Assembly: GCF_024220515.1 (NCBI RefSeq)
Contig: NZ_JAMXOT010000037.1
Coordinates: forward strand, 1-35,130
DNA length: 35,130 bases
Origin: Oscillatoria sp. HE19RPO
Lineage (GTDB): Bacteria > Cyanobacteriota > Cyanobacteriia > Cyanobacteriales > Laspinemataceae
Direction: 5' to 3'
The translations under genes and the position numbers were made by a program. The notes beneath the pieces were generated by a model. The model made no database searches. It was given only the letters and a program-made list of their open reading frames with translations, and was not told the DNA's origin. This document shows positions 6,191-14,238 of the stretch, piece by piece (within the stretch, counting starts at the first letter, position 1; every line of letters begins with the position of its first letter).

Positions 6191-8692
6191 TTAGACCACC
6201 CAACTTGCTAAATAGGCATCCGTTCCCCCTAATGGATTGGGATTGATGGCATTGGAAGTGGTGGCAACTCCGGGATTATTAACTGTTCCGAAAATCACTG
6301 CGCGATCGCCTGCCACAGCAAAAGAATTGACCGTTCCCGATGACCCATCAAGATCCCCTGACTCCGTTAACGGCGTCCAGAATTGGCGGGTGGTAAAATC
6401 TGCGGAGACTCCCAACACGGCCATTTCACCCTGGGTATAATTCCCCACCGGATCCCCATTAATGGTTTTTAAATTCCGGTTTTGAATAGAGGCAGCAGCA
6501 GCACCGCCAATGTAAACATTTCCGGATTCATCGACAGCGATGGAATTGGGATTGAAACTATTGGCATTCCCATTACTCAGGCGAGTGGCGATAAATTGAC
6601 CCCGGTCAATGACGCCGGTATTGCTATCAATTTTAGCAAAAAATGTAAATGAACCACTACCAGCGCCGGATAAATTATTATATTCATCCTCCTGAATTAA
6701 CCGACTGCCAAGGTTCGTGGTAATCGTATCACCATCCCGAGTAAAAACGTTATTTCCCCCATCAGTCTTTCCAAGAAAATAGAGAGTGCCATCATCACCA
6801 ATGGTTAAGCGTTCTCCCCGAGTATCTGCGCCTAAATTTTGCGATGTGACTTCACGCTCACTGTAATCCCAGGTATTCCAAATCTGATTTAAGTTCGTAT
6901 CGAACCCTCGGATAAAGGGAGTTTGCAAGTTCGTGGAAACTTGATTAAATCCCGTGACATAAACCTGATTATTTAGGGGATTAATGGCAATATCCGAGGG
7001 ACGAATATCGGGACCTGTTAAGGTGGTGGAGGCGAGGGAAGTGCCAGTCCCACTCCAGAAGGTGACGGTATCCGTGGCGATGTTTAAGGTGGCGATCGCA
7101 CCATTATTGGCGACTGCCACTCGATCCACCATTCCCGGTTGGGACCAGACAAGGTTCGTTCCGGTACTGTCAAATACTTTAATCCCAAAATCCCCGACGG
7201 TGACAATTTCTCCACTGTCGCGATCGATATCTAAATCCTTGACAGTCCCGCCTAAATCCGTTTGCGATAGAAGGGTATCCCCACGCTCAGAAAATCGCAG
7301 GAGTTGCGCTGTTGCGTTTAAATTCCCCGCCACAGTAATGGCGCGATCAATCGGAGAAATCTGCACAGCACTCGCTTCGTCATTTCCAGCACCTCCTAGA
7401 TAAGTTGCCTGGGTGAGTTCTAAATTATTGGGATTATCATTGTCAAGAATTTCCACAATGGCCGTATTTTGAGTTCCCAATACTGCACCACCGGAGAGAT
7501 TTCCTAGGGATAAATTGAGGGTTTCTGTGGGTTCGACTTCGCTATCATCACTGATGGTAATCGGGACGGTTTTAGGAGTCGTATCTCCCGCGCCAAAGGT
7601 GATGGTGATGGGTTGATTGGTGTAATCGGCGGGTGCAGTTGCGGTACCATTGCGGAGGAGCACATCGGTACTAATTGCGCCATCACTGCCATCCGTCCGA
7701 ACAACGCTGACAGAGGCGATCGCTGTTCCATCTTCTTTGAGCGTAAAGATCGGTGCACTAAATCCCACCGCGCCTGGTGTGGGTTCTGGTGTGGGTGTGG
7801 GTTCTGGTGTGGGTGTGGGTTCCGGTGTGGGTGTGGGTTCCGGTGTGGGTGTGGGTTCCGGTGTGGGTGTGGGTTCGGGATTAGAGATTCCTGGAGATGG
7901 CGTGGGTGCAAATACAATCTCTGGATCAGAAGAAGTGGGGGGAGAAAGGGAGATAAAATCATTCCAATCTAGGGTTGTGAAATCGACCCCATTTAAGATT
8001 GCTAAATAGTCAGCGGTGATTTTATCTTGAATGATAGTATGACTAGCATAAGCACCTGTCCCTTGAAAAATATTCAGGTCTTCAAATGCTAGTCCACCGT
8101 CTAAATAAATGCGATCGAGATTGTTTTTAAAATCCATAATCCAGTCCGCTTCTGGCAAGTTGGCGCTGCCGGTGGACCGAAAACCGGGTAAATCATCTCT
8201 CCTGGCGATCGCAAAGACATTATTGCCACTGCCACCCGTTAACGTATCCGAACCCAAATCCCCATAAAGGGTATCATCTCCTAAGTCTCCAAATAGGAAA
8301 TCATTTTCCTGACCCCCTCGCAACACATCATTTCCTTGTCCCCCATGAAGGGTATCATTTCCCGGGTTGCCATTGATGAAGTCATTTCCTTGATTGCCAT
8401 TAATAAAGTCATTTCCTTCTAATCCAAAAAGGCGATCGTCTCCATCCAGTGCTAGGATAAAATCCGCCAGAGGAGTCGCCACAACTGCATCGACATTGTT
8501 GGTTAAAAAGTAAGCGGTATTGTATCCGGAGATCGGTTGACGGCCTTCCTGTTTTCCATGCCGTTTAAAATGTTCTAATCCCGAGGTGAATATCCCCGTC
8601 TCTACCGCAACTTTGACGTCGGGATTAGCCGTTAAATAGTCCGTCTCATTTACCAAGATGGTAAAGGTATTTAAGTCTAAAAATCCTTCCAA
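6191..8692 (-). CDS. RTX / Calx-beta / beta-propeller protein, probably secreted
   Basis: The 833-residue protein is modular. Residues about 16-52 carry a (D/N)YL..NPDV..AV...F.SGLEHF..HG..EGR motif common in large bacterial secreted proteins. Residues about 83-158 hold RTX-type calcium-binding nonapeptides (GGxGxDxLx-like, for example GNDTLHGGQGNDVLRGG). A Pro/Thr/Glu linker follows (about 270-306, PTPEPT units). Residues about 311-420 look like a Calx-beta domain (DGTAIASVSVVRT, ending AIVEILDNDN). Residues about 425-833 look like an SBBP-type beta-propeller, opening YLGGAGNDEASAVQ and closing GGTDAYLASWVV. There is no N-terminal signal peptide. RTX repeats suggest type I secretion, and the protein is probably extracellular or on the surface. 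No type I secretion genes are seen nearby. Confidence 0.85.
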   Translation of the reverse strand: MEGFLDLNTFTILVNETDYLTANPDVKVAVETGIFTSGLEHFKRHGKQEGRQPISGYNTAYFLTNNVDAVVATPLADFILALDGDDRLFGLEGNDFINGNQGNDFINGNPGNDTLHGGQGNDVLRGGQENDFLFGDLGDDTLYGDLGSDTLTGGSGNNVFAIARRDDLPGFRSTGSANLPEADWIMDFKNNLDRIYLDGGLAFEDLNIFQGTGAYASHTIIQDKITADYLAILNGVDFTTLDWNDFISLSPPTSSDPEIVFAPTPSPGISNPEPTPTPEPTPTPEPTPTPEPTPTPEPTPTPEPTPGAVGFSAPIFTLKEDGTAIASVSVVRTDGSDGAISTDVLLRNGTATAPADYTNQPITITFGAGDTTPKTVPITISDDSEVEPTETLNLSLGNLSGGAVLGTQNTAIVEILDNDNPNNLELTQATYLGGAGNDEASAVQISPIDRAITVAGNLNATAQLLRFSERGDTLLSQTDLGGTVKDLDIDRDSGEIVTVGDFGIKVFDSTGTNLVWSQPGMVDRVAVANNGAIATLNIATDTVTFWSGTGTSLASTTLTGPDIRPSDIAINPLNNQVYVTGFNQVSTNLQTPFIRGFDTNLNQIWNTWDYSEREVTSQNLGADTRGERLTIGDDGTLYFLGKTDGGNNVFTRDGDTITTNLGSRLIQEDEYNNLSGAGSGSFTFFAKIDSNTGVIDRGQFIATRLSNGNANSFNPNSIAVDESGNVYIGGAAAASIQNRNLKTINGDPVGNYTQGEMAVLGVSADFTTRQFWTPLTESGDLDGSSGTVNSFAVAGDRAVIFGTVNNPGVATTSNAINPNPLGGTDAYLASWVV
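7782..7871. repeat. 18-bp tandem repeat inside the RTX gene, five units
   Basis: Five units of GGTTC(T/C)GGTGTGGGTGTG lie end to end, with a T/C difference between the first two and the last three. On the coding (minus) strand they encode repeated PTPEPT. The unit length is a multiple of three, so gain or loss of units changes only the linker length. Confidence 0.9.
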
Positions 8693-9290
8693 GGGAATTC
8701 CTCCATTTCAACTGTAATCGCGGCTATTCCAGTTCTGTAAAGCTAATAAATTCTCAGCAAAATACCGGGCAATCCTGAAATTGAACAGGACTTTGCTCAT
8801 CCCGGATTTCTGCGGATTTGTCTCGTGATATAATTACCTTTTCAAGAACTTGCCCAACTTTCCGGCAAAATCACTTCAGAAGTTTGCTTATTTTTTTAAG
8901 TTATTTTTTGATGAAAATTAAAATATTTTCCACAACAAAAAGGCAATAAATATTTTTCAATGTATTGTAAATAAATCTCATTTTTATAATTTTTGCCAAC
9001 CCTAAATGCCAAATGACCAATGACCAATGACCAATGACCAATGACCAATGACCAATGACCGCTCAAGAGACCGAAAGCCTCTGGCCCTTAATCCAGAGGG
9101 AGATAAAGTTTGGTAAAATCTTTTCCTAGTCAAGGCTTCCGAAACTTCGGAAGACTGGAAACCGTCAAACATCAAGCAGAACGGAGGCTACAGAAGTTGC
9201 CCTCGGACGCGATCCGGATTACGGATTGGTAGGATTGGCTAAACTACCAATAGAAGATGGCAGAACTCCATCTGCAATCCTCTTGCGAAT
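8693..9290. other. Intergenic region with 7-bp tandem repeat and two hairpins
   Basis: No gene is visible. The left part (8830-9000) is AT-rich and likely holds the promoter of the leftward RTX gene. A heptamer repeat array occupies 9012-9060. It is followed by two perfect small hairpins: CCTCTGG/CCAGAGG at 9078-9099 and CTTCCGAA/TTCGGAAG at 9136-9153. These may belong to the leader of the lptA-like gene. Confidence 0.55.
9012..9060. repeat. Seven copies of AATGACC
   Basis: Seven perfect end-to-end copies of the 7-mer AATGACC are present. Short tandem repeats of this kind (STRR) are well known from filamentous cyanobacteria. It is not a CRISPR: there are no spacers. The copy number may vary between strains. 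Confidence 0.95.
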
Positions 9291-9323
9291 GTGCTTATCG
9301 TGCCTATACCAGAGAACCCAGCT

Positions 9324-9770
9324 ATGATCCCCTCTGTCCGCTTAAGTTCCTCACATTTATTGCTTCGCCTCGGGTTGGCATTGATGATGCCAGTCGCTTT
9401 GTCGAGCGTTGTTGCCATGCCGAGTTATCCGCAAACGCCGAATGCCCAGCAAGACAACCGTGCCTTGCGAGTGCGATCGGATATGCAAGAATCTGACTCC
9501 AGAACCGGGATTATCACGGCACGCGGCAATGTCCGCATCAATTATCCTGCGCGAAATATGCAAGGGACCGCAGCCCAAGCCCAGTTTTTTAGCCGCGAGC
9601 AACGCATCGTGCTTAGTGGTAATGCTTATGTGATCCAAGATAACAACAGCATTCGCGGGGAAACGATTACCTATCTTTTGGATGAGGGCCGATTTATTGC
9701 CCTTCCGGAAGAAAACAAACAAGTGGAGTCGATTTATTTCCTACCGGATGGGACCTCTCCTGGACTCTAA
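9324..9770 (+). CDS. lptA: LptA-like periplasmic lipopolysaccharide-transport protein
   Basis: The ATG at 9324 opens a 148-residue protein; an in-frame GTG lies 11 codons upstream (9291), but the later start gives a clean signal peptide (LLLRLGLALMMPVALSSVVA). The mature part has the OstA/LptA beta-jellyroll pattern: RVRSDMQESDSRTGIITARG followed by NVRINYPARNMQGTAAQAQF, then EQRIVLSGNAYVIQDNNSIR. In other bacteria LptA forms the periplasmic bridge carrying lipopolysaccharide between LptC and LptD. The next two genes on the same strand are LptB and an LptF/G-type permease, which supports the assignment. The protein is somewhat short compared with E. coli LptA. LptC and LptD are not in the window. 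Confidence 0.82.
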   Translation: MIPSVRLSSSHLLLRLGLALMMPVALSSVVAMPSYPQTPNAQQDNRALRVRSDMQESDSRTGIITARGNVRINYPARNMQGTAAQAQFFSREQRIVLSGNAYVIQDNNSIRGETITYLLDEGRFIALPEENKQVESIYFLPDGTSPGL

Positions 9771-9919
9771 GGGAGACGATGGACTCCTAAACGGTTAACA
9801 ATGGTTAAGAAGGAGTGGTTCACAGGCGATCGCCCTATCGGTAACTCCTTCTCTCCAATCGGGGAAAACACTGCTCCGGTTGTAGAGATTAGCCCTTAGT
9901 CCCAAGAGGATAGTTCCGA

Positions 9920-10651
9920 GTGAAAATATGGTTGGAGAATGTTCACAAATCCTACGGCAAGCGTGCCGTCGTCAACCGGGTGAGCCTTTCGGTGTCCCAA
10001 GGGGAAATTGTCGGGTTGCTCGGTCCCAATGGGGCCGGAAAAACCACCACCTTTTATATGGTGACGGGACTCGAAAAACCCACCCAGGGGAAAATTTGGC
10101 TCGATAACGTCGATATTACCCCGTTATCCATCCAAGACCGCGCTCGCTTGGGAATTGGCTATCTGGCTCAAGAACCGAGCATTTTTCGCAATCTGACGGT
10201 CCAAGATAACATTTTGCTGGTTTTGGAACAAACGAAAGTCCCGCCTTGGCAGTGGCAGCAGCGTTTGAATACCCTGTTGCGAGAGTTTCGGCTGCAAGTT
10301 GTCGCCCATACGAAGGGCAAAAATGTCTCCGGGGGAGAACGCCGCCGGACTGAAATGGCAAGGGCCTTAGCCGTGAAAGGAGAGGGTCCTACCTTTTTGC
10401 TGTTAGATGAACCCTTTGCTGGGGTTGACCCGATCGCCGTGTCGGAAATGCAGCAAATCGTCGCCAAACTCCGCGATCGCCAGATGGGGATTCTGATTAC
10501 CGATCACAATGTCCGCGAAACCCTCGCCATCACCGATCGCGCCTACATCATGCGGGATGGACAAATTCTCGCCTTTGGCACCCCCGAGGAACTCGCCACC
10601 AATCCTCTGGTCCGACAATATTATCTCGGGGAGAATTTTACGCTATCTTAA
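9920..10651 (+). CDS. lptB: LptB, ATPase of the lipopolysaccharide-export ABC transporter
   Basis: A 243-residue ABC ATPase starting at a GTG after an AAGAGGA ribosome site. All catalytic elements are intact: Walker A GPNGAGKTT (35-43), Q-loop Gln84, signature NVSGGERRR (135-143), Walker B FLLLDEP (159-165) and the switch His196 in TDHNVRET. The GERRR after the signature, the GYLAQEPSIFRNLTVQDNI block and the ending PLVRQYYLGENF are characteristic of the LptB branch (YhbG). It powers the LptFG permease that lifts lipopolysaccharide out of the inner membrane. It follows the LptA-like gene by 149 bases and precedes the permease by 211 bases, so the three genes may be separate transcription units or a loose operon. 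Confidence 0.95.
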   Translation: MKIWLENVHKSYGKRAVVNRVSLSVSQGEIVGLLGPNGAGKTTTFYMVTGLEKPTQGKIWLDNVDITPLSIQDRARLGIGYLAQEPSIFRNLTVQDNILLVLEQTKVPPWQWQQRLNTLLREFRLQVVAHTKGKNVSGGERRRTEMARALAVKGEGPTFLLLDEPFAGVDPIAVSEMQQIVAKLRDRQMGILITDHNVRETLAITDRAYIMRDGQILAFGTPEELATNPLVRQYYLGENFTLS

Positions 10652-10862
10652 AATTAGCTCAATCTTTGTTTAATCGTGCTTTTTTCTTTAACAATTACGG
10701 TTGTCAATTCCCATTTATCCCTAAAATAACATGATTTAACTTTCATCAACTGAGAATAATCGAGGGATTTTCCCTCATTTTAATAAACAAATTTAGGGTT
10801 TATGCAGTCCCTCTCCGGGCTGCTAAAAACTGCCATCGCACCAACTCCTCCTCACACTTCCC

Positions 10863-12038
10863 ATGATCTCGAATTCATTAAAATCTTTTCAATCCTTCAG
10901 TTGGTGGCTGTTGCGAGGCTCGGTGATGGATCGCTATATCGCCCTTGAGTTAATTGGGCCGTTTCTCTTTGGAGTCGGCTCATTTTCTTCCGTCGGGGTG
11001 GCGATCGGGACCTTATTTGACCTCGTTCGTCGTGTCACGGAAAAAGGCTTGCCGATAGAAATTGCTGTCCAAATTTTCCTATTAAAACTCCCGGATTTTA
11101 TCGTTCTAGCCTTTCCCATGTCCGTGTTACTCGCCACCTTGATGGGGTATTCGCGGATGTCTGCCGATAGCGAAATCGTCGCCTTACGCAGTTGTGGCGT
11201 GAGCGTCTATCGATTAGTCGTTCCGGCGCTCGCCCTGAGCTTTTGCGTCACTGGATTGACCTTTGCCTTTAATGAACTGATTGTTCCGGCAGCCAACTAT
11301 GAGGCAACCATCACCTTACAGCGAGCCCTGAATCAAGAGAGACCCTCTTTTCAGGACCGGAATATTATTTACACGGAATTTGACCGGGTAACCCAAGAAG
11401 ACGGGAACCGAGTCACGGTGATGAAACGCTTGTTTTATGCGGAAGAATTCGATGGGGAACGGATGAAAACTTTAACCATTCTCGACCGTTCCCAGACTGG
11501 AGTCAGCCAAATTATTGCATCAGAATCTGCGATTTGGAATCCCAAGGAAAATAGCTGGGATTTTTTTAATGGCACAATTTATTTAATCGCTCCTGATGGT
11601 TCCTATCGCAATATTGTCCGGTTTGAACATCAAGAGCTCCAACTTCCTCGCACTCCTTTAGATTTAGCTTCCCGAGGGCGCGATTACGGGGAAATGAGCA
11701 TTGCCCAAGCCAAGGAACGACTGGAAATTATTCGCTATGGCGGGAGTGAAAAGGATATTCGGGAGTTAGAGGTGCGAATTCAGCAAAAATATGCCCTGCC
11801 CTTTGTCTGTGTTCTGTTTGGGTTAGTCGGGTCCACCTTGGGACTCGGACCGCGCCGCGCCAGTAAAGCGACCAGTTTTGGGATTAGCATTATTATCATT
11901 TTTGGCTATTATTTAACGGCCTTTCTCGCCAATGCTTTGGGTCAACTGGCGATTCTCTCTCCGTTTATGGCCGCTTGGTTGCCGATGGCGCTGGGGTTAG
12001 TGATTGGCGGATTTTTGTTAGTGCGGGCCTCCCGATAA
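10863..12038 (+). CDS. LptF/LptG-family permease (YjgP/YjgQ)
   Basis: A 391-residue inner-membrane protein. After a short N-terminal stretch it has membrane helices at about 30-55, 70-95 and 110-135. A periplasmic beta-jellyroll follows (about 135-290, NIIYTEFDRVTQEDGNRVTV and the region after it), then three more helices to the C-terminus. The FVCVLFGLVGSTLGLGPRRA block is the conserved C-terminal LptF/G motif. With LptB it forms the export ABC transporter for lipopolysaccharide. Only one permease gene is present here and, from what I recall, cyanobacteria often have a single LptF/G gene, which would imply a homodimer. I therefore do not assign F or G. A HIP1-centred palindrome follows the stop codon. 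Confidence 0.92.
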   Translation: MISNSLKSFQSFSWWLLRGSVMDRYIALELIGPFLFGVGSFSSVGVAIGTLFDLVRRVTEKGLPIEIAVQIFLLKLPDFIVLAFPMSVLLATLMGYSRMSADSEIVALRSCGVSVYRLVVPALALSFCVTGLTFAFNELIVPAANYEATITLQRALNQERPSFQDRNIIYTEFDRVTQEDGNRVTVMKRLFYAEEFDGERMKTLTILDRSQTGVSQIIASESAIWNPKENSWDFFNGTIYLIAPDGSYRNIVRFEHQELQLPRTPLDLASRGRDYGEMSIAQAKERLEIIRYGGSEKDIRELEVRIQQKYALPFVCVLFGLVGSTLGLGPRRASKATSFGISIIIIFGYYLTAFLANALGQLAILSPFMAAWLPMALGLVIGGFLLVRASR

Positions 12039-12066
12039 ACTGGGGTGGGTGGTAGAGGGACCCGAT

Positions 12067-12092
12067 AGAGCCACGGCGATCGCCGTGGCTCT
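12067..12092. repeat. 26-bp perfect palindrome centred on HIP1
   Basis: AGAGCCACGGCG-AT-CGCCGTGGCTCT is a perfect 26-bp palindrome with GCGATCGC at its centre, 28 bases after the permease stop. As RNA it would fold into a strong hairpin and could act as a terminator, but no T-run follows. Confidence 0.8.
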
Positions 12093-12100
12093 CATGCTCT

Positions 12101-12275
12101 TAAGGGAACTCCAAAAAATAAAATCTCCAAAACGTTCGTTTGTAGATCAACAGAGTAGCCCCGTCAATGTCGGAGTAAATGCTTGCGCCCTCCGGAGGGC
12201 GCAAGCATTGCGCCCCTACACATACCTTCCTTTCAGTTGAACGTTTGGAGGATTTATATTTTGCAATCCCCTAAG
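12101..12275. mobile_element. MITE-like repeat with imperfect terminal inverted repeats
   Basis: The left end TAAGGGAACTCC... with CAAAACGTT about 35 bases in is mirrored, imperfectly, by the right end AACGTTTGG...CCCCTAAG. This gives a 175-bp element with about 35-base inverted ends. Its middle holds a perfect 32-bp palindrome (12178-12209). Its first 70 bases recur at 35056-35125 with four differences. There is no coding content; the short frame across it is incidental. It fits a non-autonomous, hairpin-forming element or a repeat of REP/MITE type. No target duplication was clearly seen. Confidence 0.65.
12178..12209. repeat. 32-bp perfect palindrome inside the MITE-like element
   Basis: The arms AATGCTTGCGCCCTCC and GGAGGGCGCAAGCATT are perfect reverse complements with no spacer, giving a long GC-rich hairpin. 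Confidence 0.9.
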
Positions 12276-12342
12276 GCTGAGATTTCAGATTACTAATCCT
12301 GAACACCCTTATCAATAAGAACTCATCAATCCATTTAAGGAC

Positions 12343-12348
12343 TATAAT
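12343..12348 (+). promoter_or_regulatory. Possible -10 element (TATAAT)
   Basis: A perfect TATAAT lies 136 bases before the likely ATG of the Pro/Asn-rich protein gene. No matching TTGACA box is seen at the usual distance, so this is only a partial promoter match. Confidence 0.3.
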
Positions 12349-12483
12349 AAAAAGTAGGCAATCTTTATAAAAAGTTTATCCAGAACTGATTTCCTCGCCT
12401 CTAAAGTGCGAGTATTCTATAAAATAAGCAACATTGGATCAGATCATCCCTCTGCCTTGTCAATTCGCTCGGCATTAAAAGCT

Positions 12484-14142
12484 ATGTCACACCCTAAACC
12501 AACCTCTCCTGCTGTCCGCAAAATCCGAGCCAAGTTAAGAAATTACACGCGACCCTTCGTGTGGGGTTCCGTACTGATTCTGGGACTGTTAACCCTGTTG
12601 ATCTGGGAGTTCTCCAACAACCCCGAAGGATTTTATTTGTTGAACCTAGAGGATGAAGAGGAGTTGGAGGTGGGGAATCAACCAGAAGGGTGGATGGAAA
12701 TGTCCCCGGAAGACAGTGCGATCGCCGCAGATATTGATAGTTCGGCGGTGCTGCTCAATGATTTGAAGCAAATGGAACCGCCACCGCCCATTCCACTGCC
12801 TACCCCGAACAACTCTAACCGGAGGTCTCGATCAACGCGATCGCAACCCATCCCCATTCTCTCATCGGCTAACGGGGCTGTAAAGGGTGACCAAGACCCC
12901 AATCAAAACTGGGAAGATCTATACAAGCTGCCAGAACTCTCGCTTTTACCCCCATCCGATGATGCCGCATCTGAATCTGAAGCGTTACCCGAGGTGAGCA
13001 TTCTCGGCGTGCCTACGCCTCCGGAAAACAACAATGGGACCCCCCCGCCTCCCGGGAATCGCTTGGGAATCTATTCCGGTGGCGTTAATAATTTTGAGGC
13101 CCCAAACCTGACCCGATTGCCAGTGAGTCCCTTGCAATCGGCAATGGATCGCTTGTATTCTCGCAACACCTCTACAAGTGGCGATCGCAACCCTGACAAT
13201 CCCGAAGCGAGTCAAGGGGGAGACTCTACCCCTCAAAGAGAATCCAATCGTGAGAGTGCTGCTGAAAATCGCCCCAACGCCACTCCAAATCCCGCCAACA
13301 CTGGGTCCCGAACTTCAGCGAATTCCTCCGGAAACACCCCTCAACCGGCACAAACGCCTAACGGCACTCCCCAAAATGGCGCTAATCCCTACGCCAACCC
13401 CATTCCACCCGGACCCAATAACCCTTACGGCACGCCCTTAACTTCCCCGAGTCCCTACGGCAACAGTCCTCAACTGACGCCAACGCCTAACAGCACCCCC
13501 GGGAATCGCCCCAATTCCTCCGGAACCCAGGAATCCCTTTCCAATCAGCCCTCCGTGGATCCGAACCCGCCCATCACCCCGAGATTGCCGGGAGAAATGA
13601 GTCCGAACTATACCCTGGATTACTCTGAGGATGCCAACAATCCGAACAACTATCAACCCCTTCCCGCTACCCCCTTGGCTCCTAATTCCAACCCCACCAA
13701 CCCCACCAATGCCTATGATTATTTATTGCGATCGCGAGGGGAACAAGTTCCCTTGGCTCCCACTGCACCCACCGCTGCTCCCCAAGCACCCAACAACCTC
13801 GGAACTGCCACGGATCTAACCCCCAACTCTGGGATCTATCAGTCTCCTAGTAACCAACCTATGGACAACGCTCCTGCTGTTTCTCCAGGGGTCCAACCCC
13901 GGAATCAACCCAATAATCTCCCCAGTCCCTCCCCCCTGAATCAACCCACCAATGTCCCGACCTATCAACCCGTAAATCCCCCCTCGGTTCAGTCTCCTCA
14001 AGTGGAAAATTCTGGTCTGGATCTCAACCGAGACACCCCAGAAGTGCAACCTATTCAACAGATTCAGCCGTTTTCAGTTCCCAATTCAACTCCCGGTCGC
14101 CATATTGGAGGCGGTAATATTAATACCTTCTCCAATCCCTAG
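12484..14142 (+). CDS. Pro/Asn/Ser-rich single-pass membrane protein
   Basis: From the ATG at 12484 the protein is 552 residues; the frame also allows a GTG at 12406, which adds 26 residues of little character. A basic N-terminus (HPKPTSPAVRKIRAKLRN) precedes one membrane helix (about residues 25-42, FVWGSVLILGLLTLLIW). The rest is a long low-complexity tail rich in Pro, Asn, Thr and Ser, which by the positive-inside rule would lie in the periplasm. Two small ordered-looking parts stand out: LPVSPLQSAMDRLYSRN and the C-terminal QPFSVPNSTPGRHIGGGNIN. The layout recalls TonB-type proteins, but no TonB C-terminal domain is present. It could be a wall- or envelope-spanning spacer. No function is assigned. 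Confidence 0.75.
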   Translation: MSHPKPTSPAVRKIRAKLRNYTRPFVWGSVLILGLLTLLIWEFSNNPEGFYLLNLEDEEELEVGNQPEGWMEMSPEDSAIAADIDSSAVLLNDLKQMEPPPPIPLPTPNNSNRRSRSTRSQPIPILSSANGAVKGDQDPNQNWEDLYKLPELSLLPPSDDAASESEALPEVSILGVPTPPENNNGTPPPPGNRLGIYSGGVNNFEAPNLTRLPVSPLQSAMDRLYSRNTSTSGDRNPDNPEASQGGDSTPQRESNRESAAENRPNATPNPANTGSRTSANSSGNTPQPAQTPNGTPQNGANPYANPIPPGPNNPYGTPLTSPSPYGNSPQLTPTPNSTPGNRPNSSGTQESLSNQPSVDPNPPITPRLPGEMSPNYTLDYSEDANNPNNYQPLPATPLAPNSNPTNPTNAYDYLLRSRGEQVPLAPTAPTAAPQAPNNLGTATDLTPNSGIYQSPSNQPMDNAPAVSPGVQPRNQPNNLPSPSPLNQPTNVPTYQPVNPPSVQSPQVENSGLDLNRDTPEVQPIQQIQPFSVPNSTPGRHIGGGNINTFSNP

Positions 14143-14166
14143 TCCGGAGTTACCCTAAAGATTAGA

Positions 14167-14232
14167 AACCGGGTTTCTTATCAAAATCTCTGCCAAAAAA
14201 GCAATCAATTTAAGGCAGAAACCCGGTTTTTT
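14167..14232 (+). terminator. Hairpin with T-run after the Pro/Asn-rich gene
   Basis: AACCGGGTTTCT (14167-14178) pairs with AGAAACCCGGTT (14217-14228), which runs into six T (14227-14232). It lies between convergent genes and fits a Rho-independent terminator for the plus-strand gene. The left arm is itself nearly self-complementary (AGAAACC-G-GGTTTCT). The same motif recurs at 34970-35046, so this is a dispersed repeat used as, or mimicking, a terminator. Confidence 0.6.
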
Positions 14233-14238
14233 CCCACC

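Noticed and set aside
7504-8009. Several Gly/Cys- or His/Pro-rich frames
   Set aside because: They are read through the 18-bp repeat of the RTX gene in other frames and have no independent support.
9012-9060. Possible CRISPR array
   Set aside because: The units are 7 bp and contiguous with no spacers.
12049-12240. Short plus-strand frame
   Set aside because: It runs across the palindrome and the MITE-like repeat, and has no protein-like features.
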